Part shown: piece by piece, positions 1 to 9,650 of the stretch | Numbering within the stretch: the stretch's first letter is position 1 | How the letters are laid out: each line of letters opens with the position of its first letter | Assembly: GCA_946811695.1 (NCBI GenBank) | Contig: OX328126.1 | Span: 3,195,418-3,259,417 of the forward strand | Direction: 5' to 3' | Origin: Gonocerus acuteangulatus | Taxonomy: Eukaryota; Arthropoda; Insecta; Hemiptera; Coreidae | Length of the DNA stretch: 64,000 nt | Program-made: the position numbers and the translations under genes | The notes under the pieces: generated by a model | Databases searched by the model: none | Told to the model about the DNA's origin: nothing | What the model saw: only the letters and a program-made list of their open reading frames with translations

Positions 1-246
1 TAGAATTTTTCATAGATTGATCATAGAGGTTTAAATATGATGGGATTCTACATTCATCTATGATGGAGTTTTACATATGATAGAATTTTACAGATGGAAA
101 ATGTTTTACATATTTACAATATAAACTGCGATGTTTTACTTGTTTACAATGTTAACAACTTGCACAGAATAGAAAAAAAACTGCAGGAAAATAAGTAAAT
201 ACACAATACAATAAAAAAAATAATAAAAAATCAAACCTAAGGTAGT
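1..246. other. A+T-rich DNA, nothing recognised
   Basis: Very A+T-rich sequence with loosely repeated words of the type ATAGAATTTTACATATGAT in the first 120 bases. No open frame, RNA gene or clear element is visible. Confidence 0.6.
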
Positions 247-461
247 CTAAAGCAGGTTACACACGATTCAGGCAGGCCTATCAGTTAGACCTGAACAGTC
301 CGTCTGAAAGCTGGTCGCCTGGTCATGTATATATTCCGGTCGCCTGAACAGTCTTAACTGACAGACCGTTTGGAATATATATGCGTTCAGGCGACCAGCT
401 TTCAGGCCGACTGTTCAGGTCTAACTGACAGGCCTGTCTGACCGTGTGTAGCCTGTTTTAG
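247..461. mobile_element. Foldback (inverted-repeat) MITE-like element
   Basis: The two halves are inverted copies of each other over about 90 bp per arm. The left end reads CTAAAGCAGGTTACACACG and the right end, reverse-complemented, CTAAAACAGGCTACACACG. The arms continue into matching blocks with CAGTTAGACCTGAACAGTC and GAAAGCTGGTCGCCTG and meet at a central TATATATTCC region. It is more G+C-rich than its flanks. There is no coding capacity. I found no convincing target-site duplication, so the superfamily is open. Confidence 0.75.
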
Positions 462-708
462 GACGTGATGGGTGAACCCAGTCGTATATAAATTAGTTTT
501 CTAATCAGTCTATTAAATGTGTTAGTTAATATTGGTATTCAAATAAGAATTTAGTCGTATTTAGAGAATGTTATATAGTCTGAATTGTTCTGGAAATTAG
601 AGCAATTCGTGCTCAATAAATGTGTATTATTTTAAGCGTTGAAAGAAGAAAGTAGCTGGCTACAATATGAAAACATTTAGATTCGAAAGACTTCAGAAGT
701 TTCACATG

Positions 709-811
709 CTGAAGTCAGAACGACCAGTCTGATGAACACATTGGTGGGAACCCTGGTACCTGAAGTCAGAACGACCAGTCTGATGAACACATTGGTGGGA
801 ACCCTGATACC
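709..811. repeat. 51-bp tandem duplication
   Basis: Two head-to-tail 51-bp units beginning CTGAAGTCAGAACGACCAG, differing by about one base near their ends. Each contains CTGATGA, but no GAAA box follows, so it is not called a ribozyme. Confidence 0.85.
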
Positions 812-812
812 T

Positions 813-1373
813 ATAATCGAATTATTTATGATGCCATTATTCAAATTCTCTTGTCAATAATTGCCTTCCTAAAATTTAGGTGCCCAATTACGCGGATATT
901 ATATAAACATCCCTTGAAGTGATAAGATCCGGACGAGCGTTCGATGATTGACGGGTGCGCTATCACTGACGGATGGTAACCTTGCCAGTTTTGGCGCCCA
1001 ATAACGGGTACGAGATTTTCCCGGGGGAAATATGAACCAGTTCCCGCCCTTAATTTAACGAGCACCAATTAACATATCCGCTATCCGGCCGAGAGGGAGG
1101 CGTGAGAAGCTACTCACCGATCCGGTGGATCTTCTACGGTCTCGAAGAACTAGTCTCACCATGAATGGGTTACTCCGAGGAGTCGTTCTTCTTATACAGC
1201 TCGCACAAGGATCAATGGATCCGGATCACCTTCATCTCGTATCGGTACATTTTTTTCTTTAAATTATGTAATTGATTGTACTCTCTTGTACAAGAACGAA
1301 GAAGCCTTGTAGTTCATCATTACAAAATGAACGAAGAGAGATCTAAATCTAAATGGATAATAAGTAAGAATTT
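813..1373. other. Unassigned, locally G+C-richer DNA
   Basis: No gene recognised. A 75-residue minus-strand frame (841-1068) lies in a less A+T-rich stretch. It has a weak GCLYNIRVIG-type string reminiscent of a laminin-G core but no supporting domain length, so it is probably chance or a very old coding relic. Confidence 0.3.
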
Positions 1374-1716
1374 TTTTGGTAGACATATAAAAAAAAAATC
1401 ATTCCCATAACAGGCCACGAGGGCCCTGAAGGGCAGATAATATAGAGGTATCTGATTCCTAACTATACGGCTCACTCGGGAGATAGTGTGGTCAGTACTA
1501 TACTCCGATCGCCTGATATTCCCATTGCTGCTTCGACTGCTAGGGTCATTAGCACCCAAGGTACCCATTATTAGGCGTATGGACGGTCAGAGAAGCCGAT
1601 TCCTACCCATAAACGAAGACAATAGTACTATACTTGGGATTTGACCTCAGGTCCTCCAGCTTATTAGTCCGGTGCTCTACCACTGAGCTAACCTCGTCCC
1701 CCTTTTGGTAGACATA
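1374..1716 (-). mobile_element. tRNA-derived SINE (SINE1), near full length, with target-site duplication
   Basis: The element (about 1388-1702) is read on the minus strand. It starts with a tRNA-like head containing an A-box-like GTTAGCTCAGTGGTAGAGC and a B-box-like GGTCAAATCCC. A roughly 230-bp tRNA-unrelated body follows, carrying CACACTATCTCCC, AATCAGATACCTCTA and GGCCTGTTATGGGAATGA, and it ends in a T-rich tail. It is flanked by a perfect 14-bp direct repeat, TTTTGGTAGACATA, at 1374-1387 and 1703-1716, the signature of LINE-mediated insertion. Related but truncated copies occur six more times in the window. The head is SINE-like rather than a functional tRNA because it runs straight into the conserved body. 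Confidence 0.85.
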
Positions 1717-1811
1717 ACCATTTGTAAAAAATGCTAGAAATGGGATATTAATTTATAAACGATTTGCAAATTCCTACAATAATATTTATATATTATTTAT
1801 CTTCTAGTGTC

Positions 1812-1985
1812 GTCGTTCGAGGGTTGTATTATGTGTCCCAGACCGTCCCTAGGCCCACCCAGCCCTTAATTAATGGGTACCTGCAAAGGAGACACATCAG
1901 GTGACCGGAGCATAATACTGACCGCACTATCTCCCTAGCGAGAATTATTGCCATGAATCAGATACCTCTACAGTAAAGGGCGTTT
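1812..1985 (+). mobile_element. SINE1, head-truncated copy
   Basis: Body of the SINE1 family: GTCCCAGACCGTCCCTAGG, GGGTACCTG, GACCGCACTATCTCCCT and AATCAGATACCTCTACAG in the same order as the near-complete copy nearby, but on the opposite strand. The tRNA-like head is missing. Confidence 0.75.
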
Positions 1986-2035
1986 CTTCATATACAATGG
2001 TTATTCCTGGTGATTCACTATTCTTATTGAGTCCT

Positions 2036-2512
2036 TCAGGATGGAACATGCGAGTGATTCGTAGTCGCATTTAATATCCCATCATTTAAAAACATTTTGG
2101 ACAAACGAGGCATGGGACCTCTTGCGCCAAAGAGAAGGCCGATTACCTCCCAATTTAGGATATTATAACTTCTACGGAAATAGGGAATACACTTTTCGTA
2201 AATGGATTTTTTTTCTTTGTCAACTGATAAGGGCTGATTCTCGTCTATCTCAAACCTTACAGTCGGATCTAAAATAATTCCGATGGATGCCTGGCGATCT
2301 ATGACGACAATGTCTCCTCTTCTTGTGGAACCATCTTCGGCTATGCAGCTCACTTCTTCATACACCTCAAATCCAGTTTTCTTCCCGAACAAATCAGCAA
2401 GATAGGTTCGCACCTTTTGATGTCGATTTATTCTTTGAAGTTCTGATTTCCGACACACGCCCAGGACATGGGGGAGAGAAATTAATAATATTTTGCTATT
2501 AAAAGTTTGCAA
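2036..2512 (-). pseudogene. R2-like non-LTR retrotransposon, C-terminal fragment (HxxxxC knuckle and endonuclease-like domain)
   Basis: A 158-residue frame, read as the 3' end of a non-LTR retrotransposon ORF of the R2-like type. Residues 13-20 (LPHVLGVC) give the H-x4-C half of the knuckle that lies between reverse transcriptase and endonuclease in this group, and HQKV at 31-34 fits the region after it. Residues 64-89 (RRGD ... IILDPTVRFE) resemble the PD-(D/E)xK restriction-like endonuclease core, and residues 98-131 (VDKEKKSIYE ... LLFGARG) match a C-terminal segment common in arthropod retroelement proteins. The reverse transcriptase and the first knuckle cysteines are absent, and the predicted methionine is not a real start. 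The downstream DNA gives no clear 3' end. Family assignment is from recognition of these motifs, not from a search. Confidence 0.6.
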
Positions 2513-2782
2513 TTTTTTTTTATTATCAAGTTTTATAATTATTGTTATTATTATTGCACAATTGTTCTCGCTCTGAATAGTACCTTACAGGCTGTTTACA
2601 GGAACCGAGACTTATAAATGGATGTAGCAACGAGACTCGATACAATTCTGATATAACGCCCACAAACCATGACTCAGATATCGGCCATATACAACCACCC
2701 ACGCAGTGTCAGTGCGTTTTATCGAAATATATATCTAGCAGATCGTGGTACTGATGTAAAAAGTTTATTTTAAAAATAAAGT
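2513..2782. other. Unassigned A+T-rich DNA
   Basis: Contains a TTATTATTATTG stretch and low-complexity A+T sequence. Nothing else is supported. Confidence 0.5.
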
Positions 2783-2985
2783 AAGACTCGGAGGAACTGC
2801 GTCATCTTAGCGCGGTTCCGTTCATATCTCTAGTGCTAATAGTAAAGGGCTAGTAGCAGTTATTGGTGGGGTTTGATCCCTCGTGAAAAATATAAAATCA
2901 AATCTCGAAGATAAAATATATTTAAGGCTCCACAACAGGAAACTGACAGTATCATGGCGACTTCCCTCACCTTCTCAACGCTCGC
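2783..2985 (+). repeat. Dispersed repeat Rep-HP with hairpin terminus
   Basis: Begins near GACTCGGAGGAACTGCG and forms a hairpin GGAACTGCG / CGCGGTTCC around a TCATCTTAG loop. The following about 160 bp, with CAGTTATTGGTGGGG and CTCCACAACAGGAAAC, reappear inverted at about 13.85-14.07 kb. The hairpin recurs at about 33.98, 62.25 and 63.91 kb, so this is a family terminus. It has no coding capacity and its class is unknown. Confidence 0.65.
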
Positions 2986-3411
2986 TCTTAGAAACACTAT
3001 AACAACGTTTCGCATTTTCTTACCTTGTTTTAGTCAAATACTCGTTTTACTATTAAATGCAATTAATATGGGAAACAACCAGTTAAAACTTTAGGTAAAC
3101 AGATACAAAAACCCGTTCAAAAGAGCAAAGCTAACAATTTCGAATTTTCAAGTCCTTATTTCTTCGATTGACATCGCCCCATTGAAAATTACATTAGAAC
3201 ATCTTTTGTAGGGAATTTAATAAGCGTTCGAATGGTTACCTTCCTCTTACCACGATTTTCCAATCTTTTCTAGATAATTTATTTATTTATACATTTCTGA
3301 GACCGCGACTATGGCAATTCATCGCAAAAAACTAATACAATATAATTAGAGATAATTTTGAAAATTTACGAAACTCCCACAACCTTTCATGCCAGTTAAT
3401 GAAATATTTTA
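2986..3411. other. Unassigned A+T-rich DNA
   Basis: The string AGGTAAACAGATACAAAAACC near 3090 resembles sequence following the Rep-HP copy at about 62.32 kb, so part of it may belong to that family. No gene is visible. Confidence 0.35.
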
Positions 3412-3466
3412 TTTGGTTCCGTTTGGAGTTAAGGAAGTACTAGCCTTAACTCCAAACGGAACCAAA
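3412..3466. repeat. Perfect 23-bp-arm palindrome
   Basis: Arms 3412-3434 and 3444-3466 are exact reverse complements (TTTGGTTCCGTTTGGAGTT core) around a 9-base spacer, AAGTACTAG. A single-arm relative (GGTTACGTTTGGAGTTAAGG) occurs in dispersed repeat RepA near 25.92 kb, so this may be a foldback made from RepA. Confidence 0.9.
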
Positions 3467-3559
3467 CTTTAACTATTATAGATTAGATAAATATTATACG
3501 TATGAAACAAGTTTCAACTGAATTAATCGTTTCTGAATACCCAAACTGTAAATTAGCTT

Positions 3560-3790
3560 GGAAAAGTAGGTGTTTCAATGTTTCTCAAAATTACAGGTTA
3601 CATATATCGCTTTACAAATTGTTTCATTCGTTTTTATACGTTATGAAACCTATAAAACGAGTACCTGCAAGCATATCAACTCGAAAACGTAAGCGTTAAG
3701 TTCCGCGAATCTTCCGGTGGAAGGATTCTGCTGGTTAACGAACCTGACCTTTCAAGATAGAAAATGGATTTTATAACACAGGTCTGCAAA
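3560..3790 (-). repeat. RepA dispersed repeat fragment
   Basis: Shares, in reverse orientation, AAACCTATAAAACGAG, CCTGCAAGCATAT and GATTCTGCTGGTTAACGAAC with RepA copies at about 25.6, 33.2, 62.8 and 63.6 kb. The 65-residue frame at 3502-3699 lies partly inside it and is not a gene. Confidence 0.6.
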
Positions 3791-4734
3791 ATATTTTCTT
3801 ATCAGTTGCATGGAATCTTTTTCCTGAATTTCATGTTTTTGGTGTGCTGATTTAAAAAATGAACACCATTTTTGCCCATCACGTGTAGTTTTATCGCAAA
3901 CTATTAAAGGCGGTTTCCGTAAGAAACTCCAAAAATGTAGAAACAAAGAAAAATAGATGATTTTGGGCATCCTTGCACCTCTTCTTCTTTAATCTTATCC
4001 TCCCCTCCCTCTTCTCCCTTATCATGTCTTTCATTTCCAATCATTCCTGGGAGTGAAAGGACTATATATAAAGTGAAAATGACCTATACAATTTATAAGA
4101 ATGAAAACATGCCAAAAAGTACAGAAATTGAGGTTTAACGCTGAATAACAACACAAACAATAGATATGAGGGGGGGGGGGAACAGATTAACTAAAAAAAA
4201 AAAAAAAACTAGCAGAAAAGTAATTTTTTTTTAGTATTTTATTTCGGTTTCAACTTGTAAAAATAATTACAAGCAGTTTTTTAGCTGTGGAATCGATGAT
4301 ATGAGTAAAAGAAAATAGAAAACAAGAATAAAATATATTTATTAGGTAATTAAACTAAAATGTAGTAATCTATAATCGATGAAAGTAGTAAAACCCCAAC
4401 TAAAGTAGATCAGCACCAACAAGTAGCAGTGATTACCAAATACCTGTTATTTCTATATCTATTACTTAATGGTTCTTTGCCAATCCCCCGTCGTGATGGA
4501 GTTCCCATCAAGAGATTCTGGTCTGGTTCGGGACATTACCAGAAACTCCCTACGCTTTATCTGATTAGATTGCTGATTGCTGAATATCTGATTAGTCTTT
4601 ACTCTTGATTAACAAACAGTGAATATCTGAGATAATGGAATTGAATCGCAGCGGGTGGAAACAAAATATATGATATTTTAAGTCTGCACTATCTCGAGGG
4701 AACAGCGGAACTTTTCGCAATTCTTTATTGATTA
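3791..4734. other. Unassigned DNA with homopolymer runs
   Basis: Contains a short poly-G run near 4160, a poly-A run near 4192-4208 and otherwise A+T-rich sequence. No open frame with recognisable similarity. Confidence 0.5.
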
Positions 4735-4839
4735 TACTCCGTCCGCAAACAAAAGAACAAGATAGTGCGCATACGCATGTGTGGACCTAGCTCCCCTCCA
4801 GCCACGCCCCTTCTTGTTCTTTTGTCGGAGGGCGGGCTA
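4735..4839. mobile_element. Short TA-flanked MITE
   Basis: About 105 bp with inverted ends: CTCCGTCCGCAAACAAAAG on the left and, reversed, GCCCGCCCTCCGACAAAAG on the right, both continuing into AACAAG. Both ends abut TA, consistent with a Tc1/mariner-type duplication. It is too short to encode anything. Confidence 0.6.
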
Positions 4840-4936
4840 TAGAGCTTCTTCTCTCTTCTTCCATAGGAGCTTTTCTATCGATTCTATTTTTTTCTAATTA
4901 TTATTCAGCTGAACCTCTAAATCATCTTGGAACTTT

Positions 4937-5215
4937 TGTACTAGGCGGAAAGTCAAATAATAAAAACTTTACTACACTGTTGCACTAACTTCAATTTGTC
5001 CCTACATTTTTAAAACCTTTTTGGTGCCCCTTCCGGGTAACAAGATTAAGTAGCATACAGAGCTTCTAGTCATATTCTAGTAGCATTTGCATCATAGACT
5101 GATAGTCCTACATAATATCCAACATATAGCAGCTACAGTTAAGTTTTGTTACAAACGTTGCATGGCACTATTTTGCCCCCACCCCTTCATTTGACCTTCC
5201 GCCAAGCACAAAAAT
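4937..5215. mobile_element. Decayed Penelope-type terminal inverted pair
   Basis: Inverted ends CTAGGCGGAAAGTCAAAT (left) and ATTTGACCTTCCGCCAAGC (right) match the end of the Penelope-type unit at about 43.88 kb. On the minus strand around 4985-5035 a worn version of that unit's GGCACC hairpin and ATGTAGGGAC box is seen, but CTGAAGA and GAAAC are both mutated. Confidence 0.5.
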
Positions 5216-5350
5216 TCGAATATTTTTTTTTTCTTTTCCAAGATTTCAAAAGTACAGAAAAGGCTTAAAATACTTGATCAAGAAGAAAAATCAATAGATA
5301 TAATAATATTCTAACGGATCGCTGTCTGCACATGGAACTTATGGGGAAAA

Positions 5351-5382
5351 TACTATTGGGGGGCTTTATCAACCCAATAGTA
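5351..5382. repeat. 10-bp-arm hairpin before a minisatellite
   Basis: TACTATTGGG at 5351-5360 is mirrored by CCCAATAGTA at 5373-5382, just upstream of the 104-bp tandem array. Confidence 0.7.
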
Positions 5383-5394
5383 CCCAAAACCCTG

Positions 5395-5945
5395 TATGTC
5401 TGCTGTCTGTGAGACACTCTATACACACTAGGGTTAGCAATCCCTAAGGTGTCAGCTTAGTGACTCTGTCAGGTGTTAGCAATCCTAGCAGCCTGTATGC
5501 TTGATCCCCGATGGCTATACCCCTATACACACTAGGGTTTAACAATCCCTAAGGGGTCAGCTTAGTGGCTCTGTCAGGTGTTAGCAATCCTAGCAGCCTG
5601 TATGCTTCATCCCCGATGGCTATACCTCTATACACACTAGGGTTCAACAATCCCTAAGGGGTCAGCTTAGTGGTTCTGTCAGGTGTTAGCAATCCTAGCA
5701 GCCTGTATGCTTGATCCCCGATGGCTATACCCCTACACACTAGGGTTAGCAATCCCTAAGGGGTCAGCTTAGTGGCTCTGTCAGGTGTTAGCAATCCTAG
5801 CAGCCTGTATGCTTGATCCCCGATGGCTATACCTCTATACACACTAGGGTTTAACAATCCCTAAGGGGTCAGCTTGGTGCTTCTGTCAGGTGTTAGCAAT
5901 CCTAGCAGCCTGTATGCTTCATCCCCGATGGCTATACCTCGAATA
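5395..5945. repeat. Minisatellite, period about 104-105 bp, about 5 copies
   Basis: Units start at CTATACACACTAGGG (5419, 5523, 5628, about 5731, 5834). Each has two TTAGCAATCC boxes, one within an AGGG...CCCT inverted repeat. Copies differ by small changes, e.g. GCTTGAT/GCTTCAT and GGTTAGC/GGTTTAAC. Adjacent units directly abut with no unique spacers. Confidence 0.9.
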
Positions 5946-6731
5946 TCGTGTATAGAGAAGATTGCTGTAAAGTAGATTTTTTTTTTAAAATACCCATATG
6001 ACGGTTTTTGAATTTTCATATATATATAATGAATATAGAAATTGAAAAAAACAAAAACAAAAAAAGAAACAGTCAAAATGATGAAAATTGAAAATTAATA
6101 TAATCATTAGATGTAATAACTGTGTAGCATTTAAGATGCCTATTAACATTTCAGGAATAAGAAATTAAAATATATTTTCCTGGTTGCCTGAAGAAATAGC
6201 CGAATATGTTTATTTATCATGAATGTTATTTGAAAAACATCGAATTCTTAGAACGTAAATAATTATAACAATAATGTAGATGGTTTTTTTTTTGTTACAT
6301 CGCTACCTTTTTTCGGTTCTGTGAAATAATTATGAATGCAAGAGGTAGTTTGATAAGATATAAATATTCTTGTATGAATTCCTAAGACTAGCTTCCCAGA
6401 TGATGCTGGTGTGAGTAAATAGCCCTAGAGGTGTGGGAGAACCAGGCTAACATCAACCTACGCACATTCAGGCTATAGCAGTCTTGTAATGTTACCATCT
6501 CTAGGTATCGGGTAGAGGTTATCTCCTTCGTGTATTTATAGCGATAGAGAAAAACGTTTATATTATTGGGGGATCTTAATTGTTGGCAGTCAATTATTAT
6601 TTGGAAGGCACTCTCTGATAGAGGATGGTTTTTTTTTTAATTATTTGTATGTTTGAAATCTGTACATAAATCATAAGTACAATCGTATTAAAACAGTAAA
6701 ATGAAAACAAAATAATAATATAGTTTTTGTA
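5946..6731. other. Unassigned A+T-rich DNA
   Basis: Poly-T and poly-A patches and short TA runs. The 71-residue frame at 5861-6076 overlaps the minisatellite and is not a credible gene. Confidence 0.5.
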
Positions 6732-7206
6732 AGAAGCCCACCATTGTTGGTACTTCTTAAGACCTATGAAATGCAGAAGCCCACCATTGTTGGTACTTCC
6801 TAAGACCTATGTAATGCAGAAGCCCACCATTGTTGGTACTTCTTAAGACCTATGAAATGCAGAAGCCCACCATTGTTGGTACTTCCTAAGACCTATGTAA
6901 TGCAGAAGCCCACCATTGTTGGTACTTCTTAAGACCTATGAAATGCAGAAGCCCACCATTGTTGGTACTTCTTAAGACCTATGAAATGCAGAAGCCCACC
7001 ATTGTTGGTACTTCCTAAGACCTATGTAATGCAGAAGCCCACCATTGTTGGTACTTCTTAAGACCTATGAAATGCAGAAGCCCACCATTGTTGGTACTTC
7101 CTAAGACCTATGTAATGCAGAAGCCCACCATTGTTGGTACTTCCTAAGACCTATGTAATGCAGAAGCCCACCATTGTTGGTACTTCCTAAGACCTATGTA
7201 ATGCAG
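6732..7206. repeat. 43-bp minisatellite, 11 copies
   Basis: Unit begins AGAAGCCCACCATTGTTGGT. Two variant types, CTTCTTAAG...GAAATG and CTTCCTAAG...GTAATG, largely alternate, giving an incipient 86-bp dimer unit in the first part of the array. Confidence 0.95.
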
Positions 7207-7591
7207 ATTACACCTCAGACTCATCGTTTGATGTTTCGTAACTCCACTTTGAAATATTGGTTAGACTTTATTCCATCTAAGGAATGTACGTTCTAGAGTA
7301 TGTTACGTTCTAGAGTATGTTACGTTCTAAGTGCATAGTAAACCATTGCGGTTGGAGTTTGCGGTGTGGCCAATTACCCGTAGAACATCTCACAACACAT
7401 ATGCGAATCCTGAGAAAATTATTAGTTCTACGTTAGGCTTAAACGGTACCTTTGAAGTCTGCGGTCTGCGGAAATCATTTATAGAGAGAAGTCCTCTTAT
7501 TCCTTCAAATTGATAATATTAATCGGAAAAAGGCTGCGGAGTTTTTGAGAAAAAAAATTGGAAATTCGGTTCCTTTCAGATGTTTGTTACT
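7207..7591. other. Short repeat cluster and unassigned DNA
   Basis: At about 7280-7335 a 19-bp unit (TACGTTCTAGAGTATGT type) is repeated three times with decay. The rest is unassigned. Confidence 0.5.
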
Positions 7592-7774
7592 TAAGAAATG
7601 TAGAGAACTCTAGAGTAACTTTAAGGATAGTTCTCCCAGACAATAATGCCTTAAGAAATGTAGAGACCTCTAGAGTAACTTTAAGGATAGTTCTCCCAGA
7701 CGATAATGCCTTAAGAAATGTAGAGAACTCTAGAGTAACTTTAAGGATAGTTCTCCCAGACAATAATGCCTTTC
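7592..7774. repeat. 60-bp minisatellite, 3 copies, open on both strands
   Basis: Three 60-bp units beginning CTTAAGAAATGTAGAG. Because the period is a multiple of three, a 97-residue plus frame and an 83-residue minus frame cross it as 20-residue repeats. These frames are by-products of the repeat, not genes. Confidence 0.9.
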
Positions 7775-7944
7775 CGACAGCTAAGATCAAAATTGTATCT
7801 GTTATCTTAATGATATTTAAGATTTTGGGGACCACCAAGGCACAGCAATAGCCTCAAAAAAGTACTGCAACCTATTCTCTATGGCATGAATTTTTTTAAT
7901 GCCGCGCCAACTCTTAAAGTCAATTATCCTTCATACGCTCTAAG

Positions 7945-8044
7945 CGCATATATGCGGGCGTGAAAAACTGTAGCTTAACCGCTCTAGACGCATATATGCG
8001 GGTGTGAAACACAGTGGCCCGACCGCTCAAGACGCATATATGCG
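7945..8044. repeat. Three CGCATATATGCG palindromes at 44-bp spacing
   Basis: The perfect 12-bp palindrome CGCATATATGCG occurs at 7945-7956, 7989-8000 and 8033-8044. The surrounding unit (CGCTCTAGACGCATATATGC type) is a diverged 44-bp tandem repeat. Confidence 0.85.
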
Positions 8045-8379
8045 GTCTGGGTTCTGCAATCGCCACGATCGGTTTTACTCATAGTTTTTCGTATTCCTTC
8101 CTTGCAAAAACGGTCAATGGTCGATGGGGCATACAAAGAGAGGAACAATTTATTTTTTAACAACTTAATGACCGGAAAGATGTTCTAGAAGGAACGATAC
8201 ATATCGCTGACACCGGGAGCGCCGCGATCTTATCTCACAGTTACGGTGTAAGTAGACCTAATCCAAAGTACAGAAGAAAAACGCTGATTTGTTTAAAAAA
8301 AATATAAATAAATGAGCATTTCCGTCCGGTACGGTCTACTAATTAACGATTCCATACACAACTATAAAATGTTCAAATC

Positions 8380-8950
8380 GCCATCGATGCGGTGCAGCAA
8401 AAATAATAAACATTAATAATTAAGTTAGCGGCTTTTAAAAAATCAAAAAGGCCCTTCATTGTTTTGGTTTCATCGGCTGGAATTTCATTTAAGAAGTCAA
8501 AAGCTGGTGCTGTTTTTTCAGTTGTTCATAACCTCTGAAATTCGACAAGATATGTTTTACAGACAGCTGCCTCATTGCCTGAGATGGAAATTGGAGGAGG
8601 TTCCTTTGACATGAAGAAGGAATGTGTGAGGTTTGTATGGCCGATTCTCAATCGGATTAAGACTACTTCTTCTCTTCTTGCCTAATTTGTTGATGTCTTC
8701 CAAGGCTTAACACTTCCTTTTATCTCTCGGAGCTTGTTATCTCTCATTTCTCGCCAGGCGGTTCGCCATCTCCTCCATATAGGGTCATCTCCATGGGTAA
8801 TTGAATTATTTTTTGTAACTTTATGTAATGGTATACATTCTTGCCAGATTGTCAACTTGCTCATTTGGACATATTTAGATGTAGAAAAATCCATACAAAA
8901 GCCACCGTTTGTCATAACCACCATACACCGAAGGTTTACAAGATCTTGAA
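8380..8950 (-). pseudogene. LINE ORF2-type C-terminal remnant (end of RNase H region and tail) with two in-frame stops
   Basis: One minus-strand frame stays recognisable across two stop codons (TAG at 8682-8684, TGA at 8526-8528). It reads NKLREIKGSVKPW, then RREEVVLIRLRIGHTNLTH and SKEPPP, then a tail with KGLFDFLKAANLI. In LINE polyproteins with an RNase H domain the NKLR-IK...W stretch is followed by R-EEV-L-RLRIGHT-LTH and then PPP before a cysteine motif. Here that cysteine motif is degraded (PPPISISGNEAAVC). The catalytic reverse transcriptase is not present upstream. Clade (Jockey/I-like) is a guess from these strings. Confidence 0.75.
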
Positions 8951-9435
8951 TAATCTTGGCAATCCATCTTCCGAAATGACCTAATCATTAGCCCAGAAAA
9001 GCCTTCATTTCCTAACGACATCATTAGAAGCCGAGCCGCCTCCAGACAAGATCCCCAGCCATCATAGAGCGTATTTAAATCCCCTAAGAGTATAGGCGTA
9101 AAAGGATTACAGCCTGGAGTTGTGGTGCGAGTTGATTGGCCTATTAGAAGAACGGTACCCTAGATATCATGCAAACCCGGCTCTGGGATTAGGGATTCAT
9201 TCCCTAACCAATCAGACAGGATCAGCTTTAGAGTCCGTTCTTACAGAGATTGTCTTCCAAGCGAGATGATTCATTTCCACGACCAGTTACTCAATCAAGA
9301 ACTGACCCACTTTGCGAATCCACTCGTCAGGTTCAAGGTCGGCGATTGCACATGAATATTCATGACCCACGTATGGAGTCAAAGGTAAATTCTTGATTCA
9401 TTTTGATGAAAGGTGAAGGGTATTAATTCATAATA
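8951..9435. other. Unassigned DNA
   Basis: Directly upstream (in element sense) of the LINE remnant, yet I cannot read retroelement protein in any frame. It may be unrelated flank or decayed LINE sequence. Confidence 0.4.
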
Positions 9436-9650
9436 CAAACCAAGGTGCGGAATAACCTTTCAATGCTCAAAATATACTTTTATTACATCATCTCGACGTT
9501 TCGGACTATTCATAATTTATTGACAGGACATGCGCTCCTGAAGATGGACGAATAGTCCGAAACGTCGAGATGACGTAATAAAAGTATATTCTGAGCTTTG
9601 AGGGTTATTCCGCACCTTGGTTTGTATTATGTCTTGATTAATTTTTCTAG
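9436..9650. mobile_element. Inverted pair of Penelope-type 3' termini
   Basis: The arm around 9436-9512 and the arm around 9550-9645 are inverted copies. They share AAGGTGCGGAATAACC, AAAATATACTTTTATTACATC and CGACGTTTCGGACTATTC (reverse complemented on the right). Both arms end in the GGGTTATTC-CACC box also found at the 3' end of the Penelope-like element at about 29.85 kb. The right arm keeps a complete hammerhead-like core; the left arm lost its CTGAAGA half. Confidence 0.75.
9538..9577 (+). ncRNA. Hammerhead-ribozyme-like motif (best copy)
   Basis: Order of parts: CTGAAGA at 9538-9544, one extra T, stem II GGAC-gaata-GTCC, GAAAC at 9559-9563, stem III ACGTC (9562-9566) with GACGT (9572-9576), then the A of a GTA triplet at 9577, the expected cleavage position. 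The A15.1-U16.1 closing pair is present. Two departures: one nucleotide too many between CTGAAGA and stem II, and no clear stem I. Hammerhead motifs are known in Penelope-like retroelements and retrozymes; activity here is inferred, not shown. An ATAAAA follows at once. Confidence 0.6.

Noticed and set aside
709..811. CTGATGA boxes as hammerhead motifs
   Set aside because: The downstream box is GGGAACC, not GAAA, and no stem II forms at the right place.
841..1068. Possible laminin-G-like peptide on the minus strand
   Set aside because: One short string only; domain length, cysteine pairing and flanking exons are missing.
7558..7851. 97-residue protein with 20-residue repeats
   Set aside because: Same cause: three 60-bp repeats; the opposite strand is open too.
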